Assembly: GCF_902148845.1 (NCBI RefSeq)
Contig: NC_043751.1
Coordinates: 20,179,586-20,243,585 of the forward strand
Direction: 5' to 3'
Source: Salarias fasciatus
Lineage: Eukaryota; Chordata; Actinopteri; Blenniiformes; Blenniidae
DNA: 64,000 bases
Positions 11,343 through 23,075 of this stretch are shown piece after piece. The position numbers were made by a program, and so were the translations under genes. Each line of letters opens with the position of its first letter. Position 1 is the stretch's first letter. The notes below the pieces were generated by a model that searched no databases, was not told the origin of the DNA, and worked only from the letters and a program-made list of their open reading frames with translations.

Positions 11343-13428
11343 CTGAGAATATGAAAACAAACAGGATAATTAATGTCTAATCAAAATAAGCTATTTTTTT
11401 GTTCTCACCTCATACATAAAATTAGACAGAATGAAAAAACAAAGATACTGCACACAGCAGAGTTTCCATTAGCTAAACTCCAGCTCGAGGCATCGTTGAA
11501 ACCTTGAGGATCTCGTGGTTTATCACACATATGTCACAAACAACCTCATCAGCTGATGCTCGAGAACAGCTGAAGACAGATGCAACAAGTACAAAAGACG
11601 ATCTAATCTTCTAATCTGAGGATTGCGCGAGGATAAATAATCACTTGGTGCCCACACAATGAGCACAGATGCCTGACAAAATGGGAGGAACAACATAATT
11701 TTGGAATCAATGTGCCACGTGTCACAGCTGCTAAAGCGCTTCTCACCGCGTCAGCTCCAGCCCTACCGGTTGGTTTAGTAACAAATCATTGAAAGTAGCC
11801 CCGAGTGTTTGAAAATATGGGTATGGCATTGCAGCTTGATTGCTGCAGGATGTCCTGGTGTGAAATGATGTGCGCTTCTTATCATCGATTTACATCCGGA
11901 GACAACGCATCAGAGTGGACTTGATATTCCTGCACATCGTCATCGCAACGCTCTTCTCTCGTGCACTTCTGCAATTTGAAGCCTTGAAAAAAAATGCCTT
12001 TGTCTTTTTTTGTAAGTCTGGTCAATAATTCACACACACAAAAAAACCACTTCTTATCTAAAATATTCACTTGATTCGAATCAATGGCCATGACCCCCAA
12101 AATACTTTGATTTGAGAATTCTGTTTTTGTTATAATTTGGCAGGTGGAAAATGAAGATTTTTTTTTTTTTTTTTTTCAGAAATTTTGCAGTATGTTCAAA
12201 ACATGAAGCTGGTTGAATGTTTTGTCAAACTGTCCTCTGCTGATGTGATGTCTAAAATATCACCAGAGTTGCTTTCCTCCTCCCTTCTTTCCTCCCCTTG
12301 ACTCTCAGGCTGAAATGTCAACGTGACACATAAAAGACATTTGGCCTGAAAAACTTTCAAAAATGCAAAATGTTATGGATGGACAGAGCAGTGTAAAAGA
12401 GATGAACAAAGCCTCTATCTCCAGCTCTTAGAAAAAGCACACAGACTTAGGAAGTCTCATGAAAGAATCAATCACATACATATTTTAAAAGTATTTTGTG
12501 TTTATTGGGGAAGGAGGGCAGTTCAGTTTGTGTGCTTGCATGCAGCTGGGGCTGCATTGAGGGGTTTTAATCAGTTTGACCTCCCGTGAGCAGATCAAGA
12601 CTTAACACAAAACATTGCAACACCTTTAAAAACAGAATTGGTGGCAATGCCAGCACACTGGATATTTGTATAAAGACAAAGAAGCCTGTCACAGTGCATG
12701 ATGTTCTAACTTCATTTAATGACTTACTGCCAAGTTGAGAATCCAATGTATGATTAAACAGCTGCATCTGTGTGTGTCCAAAGATCTGTGCTGCAAGGGT
12801 GATGGGGCGTGAAAAGGGAGAAAGGGGAGTAAAACAATGATTAAAAAAAAAAGGGAGAAAGCACTTCTTTCCTACCATCGTTAATCATTCATCTGTCGCT
12901 CAATTAGACAGTGGGGTCAGGAATGCCGGGAGATGTCAGCGTGTTCACATGGCAGCAAGAGGCAGCTTCCTCTCGGAGCTCCTAAACTCGCCAATAAAAA
13001 TAACTTCGCGTCGCAACAATAAAAACGGAACCTCGAAACTCGCGTCTTCCCGCTTTCCTTTCTCTCTCAGCCCCGGGCGAGCCGAGCCGGGCCGAGCAGA
13101 GCCGTGCGGCACCGGGACGCGTCAAAATGTAGGGAATAAATAAACAAACAAACAAGCGCAAACACATTAACTTGGATGCAAATGTTATGAAAAAGAGGCG
13201 CACACCTTCTCTCACAGTGTGAGTCATTTCCATACGAGCTGCGAAAGACGCGTAAACCGCGGATCCAAACTCCAAACCACAGTGCGGCAGAGAGGATGCA
13301 TGAGGAGACGCGTCGCCCTCCCGCCCCGGCCCGAAGCCCCGTTTCTCACAAACATTACTGCTTTCCTCCTAAATTCCTCTCCTCAAACTTCCTCACAGTT
13401 GGCGCGTCTGATCAGTAACTTCTCTTAC
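11343..13428 (-). other. C15orf39 first intron
   Basis: Bounded by an acceptor at 11343-11344 and a GTAAGA donor at 13423-13428 (minus strand). About 2.1 kb, AT-rich, with a 22-base T-run near 12155-12177. I see no exon inside. Confidence 0.55.
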
Positions 13429-13560
13429 CTCAGCGCTGCTGTGACCGTAAAAGATTTCCACGAAGACTCCATGTAACGCAACTTCTAAGAAAAGGAAAGA
13501 AAAGGAAGAAAGAGGGGAGAGTGCGGGTCTTCCTCTGTTGTCCTCTCAGCCCCGGATGCG
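12950..13560 (-). promoter_or_regulatory. C15orf39: CpG-rich promoter and first exon of C15orf39 homolog, with possible uORF
   Basis: CpG-dense sequence around 13060-13130, 13240-13340 and 13540-13570 stands out from the AT-rich surroundings. A minus-strand CTGAG/GTAAGA donor at 13429/13428 defines a likely non-coding first exon. Within it an ATG at 13472 opens a frame that, joined to exon 2 at 11342, ends at a TAA at 11314-11312, 15 bases before the main ATG. No clear TATA box is seen. The transcription start, probably 13480-13560, is inferred. Confidence 0.5.
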
Positions 13561-13644
13561 CGCAGAGCCCCCCTGATGAAACGAGGCTCTGCCAAAGTCC
13601 ACGAGGCTTTTAGAGAAGTTAACAAACTGAAGGAAAGACAAAAG

Positions 13645-13748
13645 GGAGGAGGAGGAGGAGGAGGAGGATGGTCTTTGATCAATAGGCGGAGTCACACCCT
13701 CCAGTCAATCCGCGGCTTGTTTTCAACATGTGATGTTTTCCCGCGGGT

Positions 13749-13779
<31 letters not shown>
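13645..13779. repeat. GGA repeat and 30-base T-run
   Basis: GGA units at 13645-13669 (GGAGG-type, purine-rich) are followed by a homopolymer of 30 T at 13750-13779. Both lie just upstream of the C15orf39 promoter. Confidence 0.85.
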
Positions 13780-13785
<6 letters not shown>

Positions 13786-15270
13786 TTGTCAGGATCCTGG
13801 CACTAAAGTGAAATTAAAGACGCGTCTCAGTTCGCGCCTGTTGTTCTGAAAGCCGCAGTTTTCTCAGTCTTTGAGAGCGGAAATGCCCTGTCAATCTGCA
13901 GGGGAGGCGATAGGTTTGTCAGGAGGGGTCGTGAAGGCGCGCGTGGGGGGCTGGGGGACTCTGACGGCTCTCCGCAGCGCGTGACAGCTTCTGAACTACT
14001 GCAGATGCATCACGCGAGGCTATGGTCAGGACGGGGATACTTAAATGAGTAGGGGAAGTTATTCATGAAGAAAGTTGTGCAAATGGAGAGAAAGAGAGAA
14101 GTTCCGTCACTTGTATCAGCTCACTGAGAGTGAAACTTTCAGATCAAATCGGATGACCACAGCTGGTCACGTGACTTCCTGTGGCGCATTCAGCAGGCTC
14201 GCGCTTCATGAAATGTCACGCTCCCATCACATATGTGGGTGCGTAACTATATTACCTTATTCTGCTCATAACACACAACATATCCTGCTTTGTCTGTCTT
14301 GCTTAAAAAGCAATACACAAGCTCTCTCGTGACAACCTATGTCTTGTCACAAGCACACATAAAATTGATAAATGATTTGAAAGTAGACGCCTTCCCAGAA
14401 TGGAAGTGTTGTCTCAACAGTTTATGTGGTGTCTGGGCTCTTGAAGGAGTCCCAGAGACTCTGTCTCTGATCAGACGTGCACCAGCACATAAAAATAATT
14501 TATTTTATCATAGATCTCAAACAGCCATCAGGATCGTAACAAGGTTAAAAGTGGCAGAGCAGGGTCATCAGCCTCTCCCCCACAGGGTGAGGAGTTAGGA
14601 GATGGAGAAGATGGACGCGTGGTATGAAAATGAGTCAGAGATCGACAATTTGTTAGGCAGGGAGGCGTACCATCCATAAAGATTTAGAACTTGTAACCTG
14701 TTAGGACATTCATATTAATTAACAACTAATAATACTAAATAGCACAAAATCAGAAACACGATATAATCTAAGTAATATCACAATCACAGAAGAAGATGTT
14801 CCTCTCAAAGAAGATAATGAGACAAGGCAGCGGTGGGTCAGGACGTCCCGGTTCTACGGCTCTATGACTGTTATCCTTCGGAAAACCAGATAAGAACCCT
14901 CATAAAAGCCTTCATTGTGTTCCAATCAATTGATAATTTTCTTAAAAGAGACTTTGCAGTCCTTAAATCAGAATCAATGAGTCAAACACAGTTTGGGGCT
15001 CTGCCTCTCTCTGAGTCCTGCCAGGCTCGTCGAGACACACAGCTCCCAGCTGGATAATAGATTCCATGTATTGTTGTATGATCAGGCAATGAAATGCTGA
15101 AGCCGATTTTAATCTGTTGTTAATCTGTTCCTTCATCATCTGCACATCACCGGTGTCTAGAAACTAAACATCTTCAGATGTGAGGACTTCAAGCCTTTCT
15201 GTGTAGCGTTTGCATTTTCTCCCTCAGCATGACGGCCTGTGTTTTAACCTGGAAGCTTCGGATTCTTCCC

Positions 15271-15370
15271 CCTTTCCAAAAACATGCGCTTGAGGTTAAT
15301 CGGTGACCCTGTCTTGACCCCATCGTCTGCAGCGACTGACCCCAGCACCCTGCGACCTGAAACTGAATGG
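15271..15370 (+). repeat. Decayed tRNA-derived SINE, tail segment
   Basis: Contains words typical of the common teleost tRNA-SINE body and tail: an 'aaaacatgcgcttgaggttaat' type region, then 'cggtgaccctgt' and 'gaccccagcaccctgcgacc'. The tRNA-like head is missing or too decayed to see. Confidence 0.5.
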
Positions 15371-15422
15371 AATTGAAGACAATCAGAAATGTGTGTTTTG
15401 CAGAACATTTACACTCCTAGCA

Positions 15423-15735
15423 TGTTGTAGTGTCGCACATAAAAACATATGTTGCTCTTTAAATGGTTGTGGAATGTTGATGCAGCAGAGGCCCCGACAC
15501 TTGGGAATTGATGAAATTGGTGCCTCTCTGAATGGAGAAGTGGGGTCCCGTTACTGATAGAAACCATATGTTTTGGGAGGGTCTCATAAATATTGAACGA
15601 CAAGCCTATATAAGGGAGTTTTGAGCTCTGATTCAGGGAGAGACTCATTCTGACTCCTGTCGTGGTTTTTGTCGAAAAGGCGTCCAAAGCCAGTTGCAAT
15701 GTAGAAAATCCCACAGACACATATTAATTAAAATC
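15423..15735 (+). mobile_element. LTR-like fossil fragment (uncertain)
   Basis: About 300 bases starting with TG, with a TATATAAGG core at about 15607, a plausible start region behind it and ATTAAA-type words near 15730. This layout is like a solo long terminal repeat. No gag, pol or env relics are seen on either side, and target duplications could not be fixed, so the element would be an old, broken solo LTR at most. A plain host promoter-like sequence is the alternative. Confidence 0.25.
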
Positions 15736-16288
15736 TTAACTAAAGCAACTCTCGGCTTCTTCTGGAAGAACGCAGACAGGGAGATGGAATCAGGATGCAG
15801 CGTAGAGCTTTAATGCTAAAGCACGCCGTACAGGTTGACAGTCTAAGAGACTGACACAAGGACTCATTCTCAATACGGCTCTTCAGTACATTTTCTGAGG
15901 ATCCTCCCTCAAAGCTCAGATGAATCCCAGGTTTCTTTTTGACTACGCAACATTCTATCATAAATAATCGTGTCTCCTGGGGTTCCTTTTCGGTTTCTCA
16001 GCTGTTTCTAATAGTATCCTTCCTTTTGACCTCTTCTGGTCTTCTTTGCCCTTTTCCGGATTTCCAAACTCTTTGCAACAGACATAGTCATATGTCATAA
16101 TTACCCAGAATGCCTCTTGATTTTTTTTTTTAAAAGGAAAGTAAAATGCATACATTTAAAATGTTTGTTTTTTTTTCGCTACACATAACAAGTCTTGTTC
16201 ACACAGGATACAACAAAATTTCTCATATATGTGTGTAATTGTACCTACACGTGCATAATATGGAGATGGAAATTATTGGATTGATGGA

Positions 16289-16340
16289 TTGATCCCAGCA
16301 TCCAGTGACCCAAAGTGGATGAGTACTGAAGGTGGTTGGG
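16289..16340 (+). repeat. SINE tail fragment
   Basis: The words GATCCCAGCATCCAGTGACC and AAGTGGATGAGTACTGAAGG match the 3' end common to teleost tRNA-derived SINEs. It is only a fragment. Confidence 0.45.
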
Positions 16341-17952
16341 AAATGTAAACATTTATACTCCCATAGTGTTCTTTGTCAAAAAAAAAAAAACATCGAATGA
16401 ATAAAAGTCATGAGCGTTTCCCCTCTTTTCACACAAATCTGTATTATGTTTTAAAATAAAAACATAATAATTTTTTAAAAAATCAGCAAAAATCATGTGA
16501 TACGTAGTACAATAGCTATGATATGAAGTATTTGTTGGTCAAAATAATATCTATAATCTTGTTTAAAAGTAAAAGCAGTGGTCATATGAGGTCAGGTAGA
16601 TAAGACCAGCTGAACATACACAGCAAACACACGTTGAAAACCGGGCATGTTCCCATCAGCTGAGGCTGATGAAACAAGAGCTTATATGACATCAAGCGAT
16701 GATATTGTTTATGTATTTCTGTGGATTCATATTGAAATCAAATGATGGAAAAGAAAAGTGATCGCCATGAGTTTTAGTCAAATAAAGCCTTTATTGTGTT
16801 TATACAGAGATGTTCACTGTATGATGGATTATGTTCCATTCTGTCTGAAGGTGGTGTTTTGGCAGAACAGAATATGAAAATACAAATTGGAACACAAAAA
16901 AGTAGCAAATACAACACTGTACTGTGAAAAAAAATAAAAGATCAAGTACAATAAAGCTAAAATTATCAGAGTTTTGTTGCCAGATGTTTGAAATGTTGAG
17001 TTTTTATAGTTCAGAATTGTATCATTTGCTCTCAAAAGACTCTCATGTTTCCCAACATAACTTTAACCCATTCAGGAAAGACATTTACACAAGGAATAGT
17101 ATTTTATCCCTGTTCGATTTTATGCTGCTTGTAGTTAATTTATTAACCGCTGGCCCTGTTTGTCACCTCACATTTCATTCCCAACTATGTCAGTTTTAGT
17201 TGAGTGTTCATTTGGGCCAAGAACAAAAGACAGCGAGGAGTCCTGTGAGTTGGGATTGATCTCTCTCAGATTATCAACAACGCAAACATCAGTTCAATAG
17301 CATCCTTCTGACAGCACCAACTCTTCAGTTGTTCCTTTGGTTTAAAGGCTGATTTAATCATAGCACAGAGAAAAACAGGCAGTGGAGGAAAGTTGAAGTC
17401 CCTCAGCATTGTAAACCAACCCAAACATGAGCAGAAAATGCTGTGAAAGAGGCTTTATAGTACAGAATTACAGTGTGCTGACCTCATCCTCATGTGGTTA
17501 ATGGTTTACTTCGGCTGAGCAAAGTTAAAACCAGGTCAGCCTTTACCTCCGAGACACAGTTTTACTTCTTACCATTAATCACGCTGTGCAGTTTACCTTT
17601 AAACGGCTCCGTGCATGTGTCATGGCATGCAACAGAGCTACGGGGTTGCAACAGAAGAAAAGCGGTGGACACGCAGCGGTGGCAATGTTTGATTCAGCTG
17701 CCTGGTGAATGATTACAGTGAGATGCTTTATCAGAAAACCAAATTCTTCCACTCTGTGTTGATTCACTCTCTGAATGACTCCATGTCTTGTTGCGCTTGC
17801 ATCATGTCGCTCCCGTTTTCACCTGAGAGCTGGAGGCTAATTTGCGGGTCCCCCGAGGCTGCCGCAGTTTAGTCTAGACAAGTTGGTGACTTCCAGCGGT
17901 CCTGGGGGTCCTCGCAGGTAAAGAGGTGCAAGTTGTCGAGGGGTGGGGGCGT

Positions 17953-17971
17953 GGGGGGGGGGGGGGGGGGG
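17953..17971 (+). repeat. 19-base G-run
   Basis: Homopolymer G tract preceded by further G-runs (GGGGTGGGGGCG). It has G-quadruplex potential on the plus strand, and the length in the assembly is likely unreliable. Confidence 0.8.
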
Positions 17972-20900
17972 TGATTGAGGGGAACAGGCAGGTTTTTCTT
18001 TTTTTTTTTTAAATCCCTTTGGAGATTTCTCACACGTCCCACACTTCCAGTTACCATGGCGTTACGGCTCGAGGCTAACCAACACACGGCGTCAAGGGAC
18101 AAGACAGATCCTCAAACAAAAAGTGATGTGCATCTTCAAGTGGGAGAGAGGTGGTGCAGCTTTATTCAGCATAAACAGAAGAAAATGGTTTAAAAAAAAC
18201 TCAAATAGGACTGGATTCTCCCCCAAAAAACTGTTAAAGATTTCTGGATCTATGAACGATTAAATAAAAGAGCTTGATTGAGGCTTCTTTGAACTGAACT
18301 TGTACTGATTTACTGACTGGGAAAAGAGTTTTGAGAACCCTTTTCTTTGGTGCATTCCTTCTATTGAATACACCTGTCATAATCTCTAAGCATAATACAT
18401 AATCTCTGACAAATATTTCAGATATACATGAGATATAAGATCAACAGAGAGCTCTGAAGAAACGTTCATCTTATTCTTCAATTATCAGTGTGGATTCTAA
18501 ATTGAATGTATGATATTATATGACATGTAGATATTGCTTAACGTATCAAAGTCATTTATTCAATTTGACTTTTTGTGTTTGTTAGTGTATCTGACAATCA
18601 AATTTAGTTCAAATTGTATATTTCATTTGATAGTCAGCTCATACCACTTCACATTCAGAAAATGCACATTAGATTACTACAAAATGCACCAGGTCAATGT
18701 CACATACATTTTAGTTTGCCGTCTTTTTTTTATTGTGAATGTTATGTATTCAACAGACACTCAAAAATCACAATCTTCTTTTTAATTCTGTACCTTTACA
18801 CATTTTTTTTAAATGGGAAAGAAATAAAGTGTGATTGCCTGCATGTGTAATACATTAAAAAAAGTATGTCAAGGACATTCAAATGTCAGGACGAAACCAA
18901 GACGTAGCACGTTAATAGCTATTCAGCCCTGTGTGAATCCATTAGATGTTTACCACTTATAAACGCCTCAGAGTCGATAATGAGAATGGCGGTGACACAG
19001 AGCAGCTGATCTCTGAGGGTACGACATCTGATGAAACACTCTTGAACATCTCCAGAGGACCGGAACCAACACGTTGAGCCTGGAGACCGCTCAAGTTGCA
19101 TCAGACGCTCTGAGCACGCACACGTATTGAAACATTGACGTAGACCTATTTGTTTATACAAAACCGCACTTCTTATATGTGACTTATCACACAGTTTCTG
19201 AGAAACATCCATTAAAGTTTCCTCTTATAGACAGCATCATGAGGGATATGACCCAGATGAACTTGCCTTATCTTCACTGTACTGCACCTGCAAACACAAT
19301 AGATTAAATTCTAACTATGTGTTCGAAATGTTTCGCTAAATCAGCTGTTGTACTGGGATTAGGTCTTCTCATTGCCTTTCTATTTTTATTGGGCACACAT
19401 GCAGGATATGGATGCTTAGTGTGGTATATACCCCGGCATTAAAATGAGTCAAGCAATCTTTATGCTGCAGACTTTATCAACACAGTGATAATAAAACAAA
19501 ACAAATAAGAATAAGGAAACAGTAAATTCCAGACAAGAAAGAACAATGCATGCAAAGGGAGCAGTAGAGACACTGACATGGATCATTAACATCTAAAAAA
19601 AGGAACTGAAATATGAGTAAGGAAATAAGAAAGGTAAGTCATGATAAGCAATTAAAAAACTTCATTCAAATGTTCAAAACACACATATGACATTATTTAT
19701 ATGAAGAAAAAATAGAAAAATTGGAGTATAGACTCAGTCTCACCCTGGATGCATTAGTAGCATTCATTTTGCACATTTAAAGTTGACACTGTTCTTGATT
19801 GCAGGTGAGCAGGTATTGTTCCCAGGACCTGGGTCTTTGTGCTCTTCGTTAAAGCTTTGTTTGTACAATAATTACACAGACAAAACACGATCAGCAACTT
19901 CTTTTAATGGAAGCTTAACTCGTGCAAATTACACCTTAGCTGACAATCGTCGTCATATAAAATAAAACAATAAAACATGACGTCCTCATGCAGTGACTTT
20001 GCACACCTCAGTGTGGATTCTCCTGTAAAAATGAAGTCAGACACCAGCTTCAACTTTTATTTTTGCGGTCTTGCATATCCCAAACAAAGAGGCTTTAGTT
20101 TGATTGCACTATTTGGAATACTGGTTTGATAAGCAAATCCTGCACCGCATGGAAAGAAGGCATGTATGCTTTGTCTTCAAGAGCACACCTCAGAGAATTT
20201 CCTACTGCTTATCAGACATTTTCAGGATTTGCTCCCGGCTGTGAGAACGCGGCATTCATTCCCATTAAACACACCTGCAGCCTGCAAAACTCCTCCACAC
20301 TGCTGTCCAAGGCCACAAGACACTCCCCTTGTCAGTTTGGCTGATGTAATGTTGCTGTGGTTTCATTAACAGAATGGAGCCAATAGCAGCAGGACAGGTT
20401 ATGGCTCAGGGATGCTTTTCATTTCGGCAGCCATTCACACAGCTCCATGTGCCACGACCTCAACCTGACGGCTCAACAGTAACAAAGCCCCCAGTTATTT
20501 GCAAGCCAAATTTCATCCAGCTCTACAGGATTTAGTGGGAACACACAGAAACATGGATGGAAATGCCTATTTGCACAGCACAGGAAAGCACACAAGCAGC
20601 ATGTGTGTCTGTGTGTGTCCGGTACGCGGCTGCTCACATGGAAGAGATATCTTACTGGGAATTGGTGACAGTAAGACACTGGTGAGTGTTCGAGAGCAGG
20701 AAATAAAACGAATGACTCATCTAAGGTGTGTGTGATGACTTGGGCTTCAAGTATGCTATCAAACCTCTGAAGAGAATGGCTCGAAGAAAAACATTTTAAC
20801 AAAAGAAAAAATTCAGAGGTGTTTAAAACAGAAGATCTTAATGATTAATAAAGCACATAATCCAGATCGGCCTGTTCATCACAGTGACTCTGCAACAAAG

Positions 20901-22149
20901 AAAGATCTTCGAGATAGCCACCCCCTTTTTTCTAACCACATATTCCAGCCCACTGATATATACACACAGTTGTCAGGGTTGATTTACAATCCCCTCGTCG
21001 ATTTTTTTATCTGAACACAGCCCAGGCTGACACACTTCCTTTTGTGAAAACATGGAGGATTTAGAGTAAGATAAACATGTCTTAAAGCAAAGGAGGACTG
21101 GGCTTCTTCACTTGTGACCTTAATTACTTGAGGCTACTCTCTCTGCTTTGAGGCAGAGTAGCCATTTTTAACCAAAACGGTGAGAGTTTTTCAACACAAA
21201 AAATTATTTGGGAATCGTGCAGAATGGTTTAGAGTCTCAGACATTCATATTTTATTAAATGGCTGTTTGTTGGTGCAGGAAAGCCAGCATGATCTTTTGT
21301 GACATATCACATATCTGTACACATATCTACAAACTGTATAATACATATATATTTTAAATTGATAATGTCTGCTGAAAATATCTGATATCACTTAGAAATC
21401 TCTCCTAAATTTTTGAGAAAAACAAGAGAAGTTTGGGAACACCCAAAAAGCAGTTTAGCAAGTCCCCAAAATTAATTTTTGATATTATATGGGAGAGGCC
21501 CCATTGGATGTCCTCTAAATCTTTGCAGAGCAACAATATGGGATGCAACACAAAAAAAGAAGAAGAAGTTTGTGATCTCCAAGATGGAACCGATACAAGT
21601 TATTAACATTGTCAGGGCACAAATTGAAGAACCACATGACGGAGAGTTAATGGTGGATTTTTGTAGCTAGGATTTTACCATTGGGAAAAGTCTGATTCAC
21701 CCTTTGGGAGCATCCACAAGGCAACAAGAAACAGCCAACATCTTTGTCGCATGGAAATCTGAAGAGAAAAGGCAAATGATGTTCTCATCTCTGAAGCAAA
21801 TGAAAACATGGATTCATTTATGCTTGCAAACTGAACATGCTCTCTAGATGTAACTTACATTCACATAATTCTGCTTTTTTCATAGTTAACAAGACATTTT
21901 TTTTTCAGCACTGTAGTGAGATTTTATTCCAGAGATCATCATGAAGAGATGCTACTTCTCAAATGCCATCATATTGATAGATGTCATATTGGCATCTGTA
22001 ATTGCTGCCAAACTTCTCAAATTTCCCAGTTAGACATACTTCAGAAGGATTTTTTTCCACTGAGAAGTGGGAAAAAGTCCCATTTCCCAGTCATTCACAT
22101 ATGCAATATTATATGCAGTGAAGTGGGATTTGGAGTGTCTGATGCTTAA

Positions 22150-22372
22150 AGGTATAATGGACGATGTTTTAGCCAATGAACGGCGTGATGCGAGTGTCAA
22201 CTATTGGTCCTCTGACATTTCAATCACGCTGAAGAAATGCTTGCGTAACGCCGTCAAACGCGCTCGTAGGAGCAGCAGAGCAGGTAGGATGGTCTGGCGC
22301 ATGCGCGTTTTTCAAAAAGCGAGTAACAAACGTTTGGCTTCGACTCTTTCGAGAAAATCGTCCACTATATCT
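22150..22372. mobile_element. Non-autonomous DNA transposon (MITE) with TTAA target duplication
   Basis: The element is 223 bp. The left end AGGTATAATGGACGAT and the reverse complement of the right end AGATATAGTGGACGAT agree at 14 of 16 bases. TTAA flanks both ends (22146-22149 and 22373-22376). TTAA target sites are used by piggyBac and Kolobok families; I cannot decide between them from ends alone. The interior is more CpG-rich than the surroundings and holds no transposase. The 118-residue open frame crossing it is not a gene. Confidence 0.8.
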
Positions 22373-22513
22373 TTAACTGATTACCCAAATAGCAATTTGT
22401 TCAAATTGCCCAGAATTTTATGAGAAGTCAGGTTTATGCCTTTGGGCTGGGATTTACATGATACGAGCCCCTAAAGCTGACTTGGCAATACGTTGTGACA
22501 GCGTCAGGAAGCC

Positions 22514-22546
22514 TGTGATGGACTGGCATCCCGGTGTGTCCTGCAC
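22514..22546 (+). repeat. Short SINE tail fragment
   Basis: TGTGATGGACTGGCATCCCG resembles the 'gatggactggcgacctgtcc' word of teleost SINE tails. It is very short, so chance or deep decay is possible. Confidence 0.3.
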
Positions 22547-23030
22547 AGTAAACTGAGATTGGCTCTGCACAGGATTAAGAGCTGTAGGCAATCAGTGGTA
22601 AAGTGACAGGATAAAACATCCCAGATCAAACCACAACTCAAGATTCTCACATATCAAGGTGGAACGATGAAGAATAATGAGGTGTGTCAAATTTAACCTC
22701 ATATGCACACTGGCCATTAAGGTGAATAGACGATCAACCATTATGAGATTTAAAACACAATCACATACACACAGCACACTGAATATATCATTAACGACCA
22801 AACAATAGGCTGTTCATAATAGTGGTTGAAGTGTTTCAAATTTATTTGGGGTTGTTCAAGTCTTTGTGCTGTGAACAAACAAAGATGACAATGCTGGGAA
22901 ATGATAGTCATCACACACATGCGCTCCTAATAACACTTATCACGTAAAATGAGCAACCGTTTTCCACGGGCGTGTTTTAACCGGAAAAGCAGATAACAGC
23001 TTGAAGAGAGAGTCGTCACCGTGTTGATTT

Positions 23031-23036
23031 TTTATT
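23031..23036 (-). promoter_or_regulatory. ppcdc: Polyadenylation signal of PPCDC
   Basis: Minus-strand AATAAA only about 40 bases past the PPCDC stop codon, giving a very short 3'UTR. Confidence 0.65.
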
Positions 23037-23075
23037 GGTTATCGGTGTCAGCTGGAATTTCAAGCATGACGCCAG

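Larger units (their letters stand above)
13580..22980. other. Gene-poor spacer between C15orf39 and PPCDC
   Basis: About 9.4 kb in which all open frames are short and lack splice or family support. Contents seen: decayed SINE pieces (15271-15370, 16289-16340, 22514-22546), an LTR-like stretch (about 15423-15735), a G-run (17953-17971) and one MITE (22150-22372). The rest is AT-rich single-copy-looking DNA in which I recognise nothing. Confidence 0.6.

Noticed and set aside
14290-14598. 102-residue open frame in the spacer
   Set aside because: No ATG context, no splice sites and no family match; surrounded by repeat fragments.
22067-22423. 118-residue open frame
   Set aside because: It runs across a MITE and its TTAA flanks; the composition comes from the transposon and there are no splice sites or family features.
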